Shown here: positions 16,331-24,056 of the stretch, piece after piece | Layout: the number at the start of each line of letters is the position of its first letter | Position numbering within the stretch: the first letter of the stretch is position 1 | Assembly: GCF_024346675.1 (NCBI RefSeq) | Contig: NZ_AP024851.1 | Coordinates: 372,001 to 436,000 of the forward strand | DNA from: Photobacterium sanguinicancri | GTDB lineage: Bacteria; Pseudomonadota; Gammaproteobacteria; Enterobacterales; Vibrionaceae | Direction of reading: 5' to 3' | DNA length: 64,000 bases | Made by a program: the position numbers and the translations under genes | Notes under the pieces: model-generated | Told to the model about the DNA's origin: nothing | Seen by the model: the letters and a program-made list of their open reading frames with translations, nothing else | Database searches by the model: none

Positions 16331-17860
16331 TTAAATATACACACTGATCAGCAAAGTCGTGGCTGATAAGGCTATTAATATCCCTAGCAATGGCAATACA
16401 AATTTGAGCCATTTATCAAAGGTAACATTCACCATCGCCAGTGACGCTAATACTAAGCCTGTTGGCGTAATAAAGGCCATTAACCCCATACCAAATTGGT
16501 AAGCACTGACAATATTGTCGCGAGGCACACCCACCACATCCGCTAACGGTGCCATGATAGGCATCGACAATACTGCTAAGCCTGAAGAAGACGGCACGAA
16601 GAAAGATATTCCTGAGAACAAGAACATCATCACTACGATAAACACCCCTTTGTCCATACCATCAACCATAGCCGCGCTCGCATGCAAAATAGAGTCACTG
16701 ATCATGCCGTTATCCATTAGCACAGTGACACCACGAGCAATTGCAATGATTAATGCGACACCAAGTAAGTCGTTGGCACCTTGGATAAACTCGGTGACAA
16801 ATTGTTTCTCTGGAATGCGGTCAACAATGGCAATGACAATGGCAGAAACAAAGAACAGAGTGGTCATCTCTTCAAACCACCAACCTAAAGATGATACGCC
16901 ATACACCATGATGAAGAAGGTTGAGGCAAATAAAACCAGAATCAGTGAGTGATGTTTCTCAAGTTTGCTGTGATCTTGGTCGGCAGACACATTCTTTAAG
17001 AAGCGCGCTTCTATCTCTTTCTTTTGACTATAGATTAATGATTTCGTTGGATCGGCTTTTACTCGCTTAGCGTAACGAATAATGTAGAGCATGCAGGTAA
17101 CTGTACCGACAATAAGCAAAGCTAGGCGGGAATTCAGGCCTAACGTCCAGTTAATGCCTGCCGCGTTAGACGCAATAATGGTCGAGAAGGGGTTCACGGT
17201 TGAACACATGGTACCGATTGAAGAACCTAAGTAGATAGCAGCAAGTGCAACGATGGCGTCATAACCTGCGGCGATAAAAATGGGTACCAAAATAGGATAA
17301 AACGCGATGGTTTCTTCTGCCATTCCAAAGCTGGTGCCGCCGAGAGAGATAAGCGCGGTGACAATCACAATTAACCATGTTTCTCGGCCTGTCATCACAT
17401 GAGATAAGCGATTTATCCCTGCACTGAACGCCCCTGAATGGTTAACAATGCCAATAAAGCCACCAATGACTAACACAAAGAACACCACATCTATCGACTG
17501 GTACATCCCTTGGATAGGGGCTTGGAATAAATCCATAATCCCTTGTGGATTAGGTTCAACGGCAGTGTACGAATTTGGGATCCCGATTGGTTTATAGATA
17601 TCGCCATTCACGAATTTCTCTAAATCCGCTTTAATGCCAACACTGTCGAGGCTTGCTTGAGTCGCTGGAAGCTCCGAGGTTGATCCATCGGCATAGCTGA
17701 TTTCAAATTTATCACCCTGATACGACAGTTTGTTATACACCCCAGCGTCGATGACCCAGGTTAGTATTGCAACAATCGCCGCGACCGCAAAAAGCACGGT
17801 ATAGGCGGATGGGAAGCTCAGCCCTTTCTTTGCAGGTGCTTGTGTCTCAGTATCACTCAT
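16331..17860 (-). CDS. YfcC family membrane transporter (DcuC/ArcD-like)
   Basis: 509-residue inner-membrane carrier of the YfcC family (C4-dicarboxylate anaerobic carrier fold, COG1288 type) with about eleven hydrophobic segments and a soluble insertion after the first helix (about residues 45-110). Hallmarks are ISLGGTSFGMAEETIAFYPILVP and YLGSSIGTMCSTVNPFSTIIAS. Homologues are annotated as uptake systems for dicarboxylates, basic amino acids or short peptides, so the substrate is open. It follows the CDGSH/glutamate synthase gene on the same strand, but a hairpin at 18111-18130 separates them. Confidence 0.88.
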   Translation of the reverse strand: MSDTETQAPAKKGLSFPSAYTVLFAVAAIVAILTWVIDAGVYNKLSYQGDKFEISYADGSTSELPATQASLDSVGIKADLEKFVNGDIYKPIGIPNSYTAVEPNPQGIMDLFQAPIQGMYQSIDVVFFVLVIGGFIGIVNHSGAFSAGINRLSHVMTGRETWLIVIVTALISLGGTSFGMAEETIAFYPILVPIFIAAGYDAIVALAAIYLGSSIGTMCSTVNPFSTIIASNAAGINWTLGLNSRLALLIVGTVTCMLYIIRYAKRVKADPTKSLIYSQKKEIEARFLKNVSADQDHSKLEKHHSLILVLFASTFFIMVYGVSSLGWWFEEMTTLFFVSAIVIAIVDRIPEKQFVTEFIQGANDLLGVALIIAIARGVTVLMDNGMISDSILHASAAMVDGMDKGVFIVVMMFLFSGISFFVPSSSGLAVLSMPIMAPLADVVGVPRDNIVSAYQFGMGLMAFITPTGLVLASLAMVNVTFDKWLKFVLPLLGILIALSATTLLISVYI

Positions 17861-18110
17861 ACGCTAACAACTCCATGTTGGTGATTGGTTCGATTTTTAG
17901 TTCATAACTGTTTTGTTTACTGCTTGCTTGTTATTTGAGTTTATAGGCTGAATTTAATACTGTTTTGTAGATTAAAAATCGTACCGTGTCGCAAATTTAT
18001 AGATTTATTAACTAGATGTGGTGTTTAAATCTATATTTTCGACTTGCCGCATTTTGTTGGAGAAGTTGATTATAAAACCATACTCAAATAGAGGTCAGCG
18101 TTATAAGACG

Positions 18111-18130
18111 AAGCGAGATTACGCTCGCTT
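18111..18130 (-). terminator. hairpin after the CDGSH/glutamate synthase gene
   Basis: Stem AAGCGAG/CTCGCTT (18111-18117 with 18124-18130), 25 bp past the stop codon. On the - strand it is followed by CGTCTTATAA. A probable terminator with a weak U-tract. Confidence 0.5.
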
Positions 18131-18154
18131 TATCCCGCCTGTATTTGTTTATTA

Positions 18155-19717
18155 TCAGCCTTTATTATCCAAGCCCGCATATGTCACACCGGATAAATGC
18201 GCCATATCTCGATGCCACGTCGCTAGATCGTTTGGGTTGAAACCATGTAAGTGGTGATGACCACAGGCGCGTGCCATCACCTGCATCAGTTCGACAGAGG
18301 CTGCGAAAAAGTTGTGTAATTGCTTGGCCGATTTCTCGACGTTTAAGCGCTGGCGCAAATCTGCTTTTTGGGTTGCAATCCCAGCGGGGCAGTTATTGGT
18401 ATTACACATACGTGCTGCGACACAGCCGATTGATTGCATTGCACTGTTTGAAATTGCGACACCGTCGGCACCTAATGCCATGGCTTTGACAAAGTCAATT
18501 GGGACACGTAATCCACCAGTAATGATCAGGGTGACTTTGCCACTCATGCCTTGTTGATCAAGGTAACGCCGAGCACGGGCAAGGGCTGGAATAGTCGGAA
18601 CACTGATATGATCACGAAACATTTCAGGGGCTGCTCCAGTGCCGCCACCGCGCCCATCAAGAATGATGTAATCGGCGCTGGCATCAAGGGCAAACTGGAT
18701 GTCTTGTTCGATATGGTTGGCGCTGAGCTTAAAGCCGATGGGGATACCGCCCGTTATTGATCGAACATGATCGGCAAAACGTTTGAAATCATCGGCTGTG
18801 ACTAAATCTTTAAAGGTGGGCGGAGAAATGGCCGCTTCACCTTCTGGAATACCGCGTACCTGAGAAATTTTCCCTGTATTTTTATTGCCCGGTAAATGGC
18901 CGCCAGTCCCTGTTTTTGCGCCTTGGCCACCTTTAAAATGAAAGGCTTGGACATTTTTTAACAACTCTTCGTCATAGCCAAATTGTGCGCTGGCAAGCTC
19001 ATAAAAGTAGCGTGAATTCGCCGCTTGTTCCTCGGGCAACATGCCGCCTTCACCTGAACAAATACCTGTACCTGCTAGCTCCGCCCCTTTTGCTAATGCC
19101 GTTTTAGCTTCTTCTGATAATGAACCAAAACTCATGTCTGAAACAAATAAAGGAATGGACAATTTGAGTGGTTTTTGGGCCTGAGGGCCGATCACTAACT
19201 CAGTGCCAACGGGAACATCTTCCAGTAAAGGTTTGGTCGCCATTTGAGCAACCATGATTTGCAGATCGTCCCAATGTGGCAGTAGGTGGCGGGGCACTCC
19301 CATCGACGTCATTGGTCCATGATGGCCCAGTTTAGATAACCCTTCACGGGCAAGCTGATGGATGAAAGCAACGGTTGGTTCTTCTATGGTTGGAGTGGCT
19401 GCAGGCGCAGTTATAGAGGTTGAACCGGTTGCGACTTGAATTTGCACGCCTGGACCTTCATTGCCGACTTGCTCTGCTGAAAATTGCTTGTGGGAGCCAT
19501 CGCAAAAGGGAGCATTTGCGGTGTGTTTACATTGGCATAAGTAACTGTCGCCCGTTTCTTCAGCGGTGAAGCTTTTGGGCTTGAACCCAGTTCCTGTATG
19601 TGAGCCGTCGCAAAAGGGCTGGTTGCTCGAACGTCCACAGGCACAAAAATAATATTCTTGTCCTTTTGTTAGTTCGACTTTTATGGGTTTGTTGTCCGCA
19701 ACGATTGGTTTATCCAT
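18155..19717 (-). CDS. double-CDGSH Fe-S domain fused to FMN-binding glutamate-synthase-like enzyme
   Basis: 520 aa from the ATG at 19717 (preceded by AAGGGTAAAAGA; the frame runs to 19783). The N-terminus holds two CDGSH [2Fe-2S] motifs, CACGRSSNQPFCDGSH and CQCKHTANAPFCDGSH (about residues 26-75). After a linker comes a GltS-type barrel (about 120-500) with GGQGAKTGTGGHLPG, GGRGGGTGAAPE and the FMN/3Fe-4S region with Cys in CVAARMCNTNNCPAG. It lacks the glutaminase domain of GltB, so it is a stand-alone FMN-dependent glutamate-synthase-like oxidoreductase with a likely electron-transfer extension. The leader carries a hairpin (19743-19767). It is divergent from an ArsR-pentapeptide operon. 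Confidence 0.85.
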   Translation of the reverse strand: MDKPIVADNKPIKVELTKGQEYYFCACGRSSNQPFCDGSHTGTGFKPKSFTAEETGDSYLCQCKHTANAPFCDGSHKQFSAEQVGNEGPGVQIQVATGSTSITAPAATPTIEEPTVAFIHQLAREGLSKLGHHGPMTSMGVPRHLLPHWDDLQIMVAQMATKPLLEDVPVGTELVIGPQAQKPLKLSIPLFVSDMSFGSLSEEAKTALAKGAELAGTGICSGEGGMLPEEQAANSRYFYELASAQFGYDEELLKNVQAFHFKGGQGAKTGTGGHLPGNKNTGKISQVRGIPEGEAAISPPTFKDLVTADDFKRFADHVRSITGGIPIGFKLSANHIEQDIQFALDASADYIILDGRGGGTGAAPEMFRDHISVPTIPALARARRYLDQQGMSGKVTLIITGGLRVPIDFVKAMALGADGVAISNSAMQSIGCVAARMCNTNNCPAGIATQKADLRQRLNVEKSAKQLHNFFAASVELMQVMARACGHHHLHGFNPNDLATWHRDMAHLSGVTYAGLDNKG

Positions 19718-19931
19718 TCTTTTACCCTTATTCGATTGCGTTAAAGAGATTCCGCTAACGGCTCTTTTGTAGGGGGTGATCATGACGAAGCATGAAGCGA
19801 GAGAAATCCCAACTTTTAGCTCAAGCCCGCTAGTTGCTGCTCGGGCTGATAAAACGAATAGCGAAGCACTGTGTGAAAGTCTTGACCAAGATCGGCGATC
19901 TTGCCAGCGGGTAGTATTTTACCTTTCTTAA

Positions 19932-19967
19932 ATATACACACTTGCACGATTGTGCATGTGTGTATAT
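19932..19967. promoter_or_regulatory. 36-bp palindromic operator candidate
   Basis: Inverted repeat with 16 of 18 positions matching: outer arms ATATACACAC (19932-19941) and GTGTGTATAT (19958-19967), inner arms TGCAC/GTGCA. It sits between the divergent CDGSH/glutamate synthase and ArsR genes, 70 bp before the ArsR start. Probable binding site of the ArsR-family protein, shared by both promoters. Confidence 0.75.
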
Positions 19968-20036
19968 GATGCATCCTCTTTTTACTTGCTAGAGATTCCA
20001 ATTTTGGATGCGAAATTAGTTGAAAGGGTAACAACC

Positions 20037-20429
20037 ATGATGGATGAAAAATACATTGATTCGCTTAAAGCCTTATCAGAACCCAATAGACTGCGGTTGT
20101 TTTGGCTATTCCTTCACGTTGATGAGTGCATCGCCGTGGCGGAAGCAATGGACATCATAGGCGACACCCAATACAACGTATCTCGCAACCTAAAAATGCT
20201 CTATAAAGCCGGATTACTCAACCATCAGAAGAAGGGCAAGTGGGTGTTTTACACGTTAAAAGAGCAAAGTGCCCCTCATTGCAAAGCCTTGGTCGATTCG
20301 GTCAGATTTTTACCCGAAGACGATTTTAAAGAAGTCGTTAAACGTTGCTTACTCCGCTTATCGTTAAGAGAAAACGGTGAGTGTGTATTGGGTGCCGACA
20401 GCGAACTATGGCATAAAACAATAAAATAG
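20037..20429 (+). CDS. ArsR family transcriptional regulator
   Basis: 130-residue winged-HTH repressor of the ArsR/SmtB family. It opens with YIDSLKALSEPNRLRLFWLFL; the recognition helix region is DTQYNVSRNLKMLYKAGLLNHQKKGKWVFYTL. The CVC metal-binding box of ArsR is absent (DECIAVAEAMD has one Cys), and other Cys lie in the C-terminal half (PHCKALV, KRCLLRL, GECVLG), so it may sense redox state or a different ligand. Start: first of two adjacent ATGs, after GAAAGGG. It is 13 bp upstream of the pentapeptide-repeat gene in one operon, with a large palindrome in front. Confidence 0.87.
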   Translation: MMDEKYIDSLKALSEPNRLRLFWLFLHVDECIAVAEAMDIIGDTQYNVSRNLKMLYKAGLLNHQKKGKWVFYTLKEQSAPHCKALVDSVRFLPEDDFKEVVKRCLLRLSLRENGECVLGADSELWHKTIK

Positions 20430-20442
20430 TAGTTTCAGGCTT

Positions 20443-20904
20443 ATGAATACATACACACAACAAGCACTCGACGTTATGTTAGATCAGCACAAGCTATGGT
20501 TGAATAATGCTGGTGGTCAAAGGCTCGTCTTACGTAATGCCGATGTCAGCGGGCTTAATTTTCATGGTGCAGATCTTCGCCAAGCGGATTTAACGCGTGC
20601 GAATTTGAATGATGCCAATGTAAGCCATGCCGATATGAGTGATGCTGATATGACATTCGCGAGTTTTAGACATGCAAACTTGAACAACGCGAGTTTTCAA
20701 GATGCAGACATGCGTAATGCAGATCTGAGCGGTGCACACATGCTCAACGTGAATTTATTAAGAGCGGATTTGTTCCGAACTGATTTTAGTAACGCGAATG
20801 TGAACCAAGAGGCTTTACATCGCGAGATGCCAAGTGGAACGATAATTACCCTGCGCGACACACAGCGAGAAAGTTGCTTGGCTGCGAGAAAAGATACCGA
20901 GTAA
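20443..20904 (+). CDS. pentapeptide repeat protein
   Basis: 153 residues, of which about 30-122 are tandem A(D/N)LxX units (GADLRQADLTRANLNDANVS...), giving roughly eighteen repeats and a right-handed quadrilateral beta-helix. Such proteins can mimic DNA and protect gyrase (Qnr, MfpA), but this one is shorter than Qnr and that role is only a guess. No signal peptide or membrane segment. It is second in the operon with the ArsR gene and followed by a stem (20930-20947). Confidence 0.9.
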   Translation: MNTYTQQALDVMLDQHKLWLNNAGGQRLVLRNADVSGLNFHGADLRQADLTRANLNDANVSHADMSDADMTFASFRHANLNNASFQDADMRNADLSGAHMLNVNLLRADLFRTDFSNANVNQEALHREMPSGTIITLRDTQRESCLAARKDTE

Positions 20905-20929
20905 ATACTAAGCCTCATTTGTGTAGAAC

Positions 20930-20947
20930 AGCGCCATTGGTGGCGCT
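20930..20947. terminator. hairpin between pentapeptide and ureohydrolase genes
   Basis: Perfect 7-bp stem AGCGCCA/TGGCGCT with a TTGG loop, between two convergent genes. There is no clean U-tract. Confidence 0.55.
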
Positions 20948-21001
20948 GAATACTACATTTGGGCCGAACCTTGCACTTATAAGCTTGGGCGTGTTCGAGT
21001 G

Positions 21002-21964
21002 TTAGTCATAATATCCCGCTCGTACCGTGGCGCCAATAAAGTTACAAAGTAGGCGTTCCGCATGGATCATAGAGATATTTCCCACATCGCATGAAGGCGT
21101 GATTTCGACCAAATCCATGCCTACTACACGGCCTTTATTAACCAGTCCATGTATCAGCTTATGAAGCTGAACCCAGTTTAGCCCTCCTGCTGTTTGTGCC
21201 AGTACCGCTGGCATTATGGTTGGATCAATACCGTCTGCATCTATGGTTAAATAGTAAGTACCGCCATCAGGAATTGAAGCTAATACGTCATCCATGCCCT
21301 TATCATGTAATTGATAAGCTGTGGTAATTTTGCAGCCGTGAGCAATAGCATCTTGTACTTCTTGAGTTTGAGCGCTGCCAATACCTCGCATACCTATTTG
21401 ATGAATGGCTTTGATGTGCGGAAGTTCTGAGGCTCTGCGTATCACGCTCGAATACCCATTCTTTTCACCATTGATTTCATCACGCCAATCAAGGTGAGCA
21501 TCAATATGGATCAGTGTTATTTCTTTATCCAATACTTCTAAGGCTTTCATGATTGGAATAGGCACACCATGATCACCGCCTAAGGTGATAAGTACGGAGT
21601 TAGCTGAAAATGCGGTGCGAGCAATGGCTTCGGCATTCTCATAATGTGCAAGAGGGTCGGTTAAACTGGCACGTGCATTGCCACAGTCGACGACGTTAAG
21701 GTCTTTACCATCAAGTAATGTTCCACCTAAATCAAAATCGTAGTTGTTAAGCGTCATATCAATTTCAGTTTTTGTCGACCAATTACGAATATGATCAGGC
21801 GCGAGGCTTTGATCATTCGCCATTCCATCAACGCTATAGGCCATCCCAAATGGGACGCCTAATATTGCTATATCCGCAGAAAAGTCATCAAAATTTTTAA
21901 CGAACGGAAAATTTAAGAAGGTTTGTGGCGCTTTTGTTGGTGCTTCATTGAGTAACTTGGACAT
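21002..21964 (-). CDS. ureohydrolase (agmatinase/arginase family)
   Basis: 320-residue binuclear Mn enzyme that splits a guanidino compound into urea and an amine. The metal-binding motifs are all seen: GGDHG (about residue 125), HIDAHLDW (about 150) and TIDADGIDP (about 240, in place of SFDVDALDP), with a final E in DLVEITPSCD. The family contains agmatinase, arginase, guanidinobutyrase and proclavaminate hydrolase. The closest overall look is agmatinase, but the substrate is not fixed. It is divergent from an ArgP-like LysR gene, which suggests control by a basic amino acid or its derivative. Confidence 0.88.
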   Translation of the reverse strand: MSKLLNEAPTKAPQTFLNFPFVKNFDDFSADIAILGVPFGMAYSVDGMANDQSLAPDHIRNWSTKTEIDMTLNNYDFDLGGTLLDGKDLNVVDCGNARASLTDPLAHYENAEAIARTAFSANSVLITLGGDHGVPIPIMKALEVLDKEITLIHIDAHLDWRDEINGEKNGYSSVIRRASELPHIKAIHQIGMRGIGSAQTQEVQDAIAHGCKITTAYQLHDKGMDDVLASIPDGGTYYLTIDADGIDPTIMPAVLAQTAGGLNWVQLHKLIHGLVNKGRVVGMDLVEITPSCDVGNISMIHAERLLCNFIGATVRAGYYD

Positions 21965-22175
21965 ACCTATTCCCTTGTTTATTTGGTCGCAGAGAAGCGT
22001 GATGGCTATAAAGTTGTTTGGTGAACAGCTAAAGCATGAACTGATTGTTCCTTATCTAGATGATCACCATCAGATAGTTGGTGTTTGAAGACATAATAAG
22101 TAGCGTTTCCGATTGAATAAAACTAAAAATACTTATATATCTTTAGTAAAACTAAACACGCAGGAGTGACTTGAG

Positions 22176-23066
22176 ATGCTAGATCATCGAGAAATGGAAA
22201 CGTTAATAGCGATAGTTGATGGGCAAAGTTTTGATAGCGCAGCGCGTCATTTAAATATTTCGCCAGGTGCCGTGTCACAGCGTATAAAATCACTGGAGAA
22301 TCGTGTCGGTAGCTCGGTGTTGATCCGTAGTTCGCCTCCCAAAACAACAGCCGCTGGTGAACAAGTGCTGACGTATGCACGTAGAATGTTGTTGCTGCAA
22401 AACGAAATGAGCTTAGCTTTGAAAAATCACTTATATACTAGTGAGTTATCTCTTTCTATTGCGGTAAATCACGACTCATTAAGTTGTTGGTTTGTTGACG
22501 TTGTCAGTAGTTTTAGCGATCACCCACATTTGTCTTTTGATATTCATACATCGAATACAGTGACTACCCAAGCCTTGTTGAAAAGTGGGGACGTCATCGC
22601 AGCGATAACCTCGAACGGTAATCAAATAGCCGGCTGTAAGACACGATACTTAGGTAAATTGGAATATATCCCTGTGTGCTCCCAGTCTTTTTATCAGTCG
22701 CATTTTTGTTCTGGTATCGATAAGAAAGCATTAGTGTCTGCTCCCATTGCTATTTTTGATAGAGAAGACGATTTAGCTGAACGGTTTCTTGCGGGGTATG
22801 GCGTAAACGTCGAACAGGTGAAAACGCATTATATTCCGAGCTCTCATGCCCTTTTAGACGCGGTTAAAAAAGGGATAGGGTGGACCATGATTCCCAAGTT
22901 ATTGATTGATGATCAGTTACTGAAATCTGAACTAGTTGTGATGGACAATCAATCTGTGTTTGTTGCGCTTTATTGGAATACATGGGATCAAGTCTCAGAG
23001 ATGATATCGCAGGTAGAAAAGCAGGTTATCGCGGTGTCTAAAACAAAGTTGATCCAAAATGAGTAA
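22176..23066 (+). CDS. LysR-type regulator, ArgP (IciA)-like
   Basis: 296 aa. The start MLDHREMETLIAIVDGQSFDSAARHLNISPG and the following RIKSLENRVGSSVLIRSSPPKTTAAGE are the ArgP/IciA pattern (ArgP: lysine/arginine-responsive regulator of argO and other genes). It is transcribed away from the ureohydrolase gene 211 bp away, the usual LysR-target layout. It may not be the housekeeping ArgP but a paralogue tied to guanidino or arginine catabolism. Start ATG 22176 after AGGAGTGA. Confidence 0.88.
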   Translation: MLDHREMETLIAIVDGQSFDSAARHLNISPGAVSQRIKSLENRVGSSVLIRSSPPKTTAAGEQVLTYARRMLLLQNEMSLALKNHLYTSELSLSIAVNHDSLSCWFVDVVSSFSDHPHLSFDIHTSNTVTTQALLKSGDVIAAITSNGNQIAGCKTRYLGKLEYIPVCSQSFYQSHFCSGIDKKALVSAPIAIFDREDDLAERFLAGYGVNVEQVKTHYIPSSHALLDAVKKGIGWTMIPKLLIDDQLLKSELVVMDNQSVFVALYWNTWDQVSEMISQVEKQVIAVSKTKLIQNE

Positions 23067-23097
23067 CGTACTGAGCTATTTATAATCGTTCTGGTAT

Positions 23098-23264
23098 GGT
23101 AAGCATATTTATGTTTTTGAGTGTGCTATTTGGCGTAGCTGATAGCGCTTCCATTATCAATTAACCCTTGAGTGACATGGATTCCCCCAGTGATTTCCCC
23201 GCAGTATATAAGCTCGAAATAATCGCGCCTTCTTTGTTGATCTCTCGCTCGATAGTTTCATCAG
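23098..23264 (-). pseudogene. collapsed remnant copy of the apbE/flavin-reductase locus
   Basis: Three blocks match the intact locus in order and orientation: 23098-23181 with 27269-27352 (end of apbE), 23176-23241 with 28516-28582 (C-terminal part of the reductase gene) and 23237-23264 with 28827-28854 (further inside the reductase gene). The joins fall at short shared words (CGTGGA-like, TTGAT). It is a decayed, internally deleted duplicate that cannot make a protein. Confidence 0.85.
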
Positions 23265-23267
23265 TAT

Positions 23268-23426
23268 TTAAATTCCAACCCCAGACTTCTGGGTTGCATT
23301 ACGCATCGTCATTATAAACTGGGTCTTGTTTTCACTAAGTTTCAACTTTTTTTGTTGTTCAGGTGAAAATTGTGAAGTGAGATGTTCGATTAGAACGTTA
23401 CTAGAAGGAATTAATTTTATTAGAAT
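23268..23426 (-). pseudogene. possible coding remnant
   Basis: An open - strand stretch ending in TAA at 23268, whose translation looks like real protein (contains FSPEQQKKLKLSENKTQFI). It has no credible start and is not recognised. It lies directly upstream, in the - sense, of the collapsed duplicate. Low confidence. Confidence 0.25.
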
Positions 23427-24056
23427 TTATGGCTACCGATACGATGAACTAAGTGTACTCAGTGTTTTTAGTGTGAGCTGCCTTTTTATCAGGCTTATGA
23501 CGCTTGATTCTGGGTGTTCACAGAATATTTGACGGTATAGCTGGTGAAGTAAACAAGCACTAAGGATTGGCGATGTCATTATGCCATTTAAAGGTAGCTA
23601 AAATGGAGAATGAAGTTTAGGTATTTAAATACTTTAATGTGTTTAACTTGCTGAAAAAATAATAGTCATATCTAATTTTGTGTATGAATGACGCTTAAGG
23701 TTTGTAAATTTAACTTTTATATCATGGTGCTTGAAATAATTAATTAAATGATGTTTTATAACCAAACTGGAATTTTATACATATCAAACGGTTCATTCCC
23801 TATGAACTGGATTTTAATTACTACTCATTGATGCATATATACCCATGCACCACGAGGTGACTAGGGTAGATACCAATCAGACTAAGTCGTTGATCAGCCA
23901 CGTTGGTTTAAATTAACGATTTATTCCGGTTGGTAGCAATTATGGTTTGGAGCCGAAATCATAAATACAAATGCTTTTTGGCAGATTTTTTTCCAATCAA
24001 AATTTTGTAGAAAGACAGAAATAATTTATGACCGACAGATAGGATTGTTACGACAT
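23427..24056. other. gene-poor AT-rich stretch
   Basis: About 630 bp without a supported gene. The one notable item is the hairpin repeat at 23871-23935. A + strand open frame at 23326-23532 has unlikely composition (Cys, Phe and Ser rich) and no ribosome site. Confidence 0.5.
23871..23935. repeat. 65-bp imperfect inverted repeat (REP/MITE-like)
   Basis: Arms TACCAATCAGACTAAGTCGT+T (23871-23891) and its near complement (23915-23935) match at 17 of 21 positions, 19 of 21 counting G-T pairs, with a 23-nt centre. The ends TACCAATC/GGTTGGTA look like termini of a small dispersed repeat. Only one copy is in this window. Confidence 0.5.

Noticed and set aside
19816..20034. 72-residue - strand ORF between the CDGSH enzyme and ArsR genes
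   Set aside because: It spans the palindrome and the promoter region, has no credible ribosome site and its composition is unlike a known protein.
20443..20904. Pentapeptide protein as a Qnr quinolone-resistance determinant
   Set aside because: It is about 65 residues shorter than Qnr and sits in an ArsR operon. The fold alone does not support resistance.
23326..23532. 68-residue + strand ORF in the gene-poor strip
   Set aside because: Cys/Phe/Ser-rich translation, no ribosome site, and it overlaps a better (though decayed) coding remnant on the other strand.
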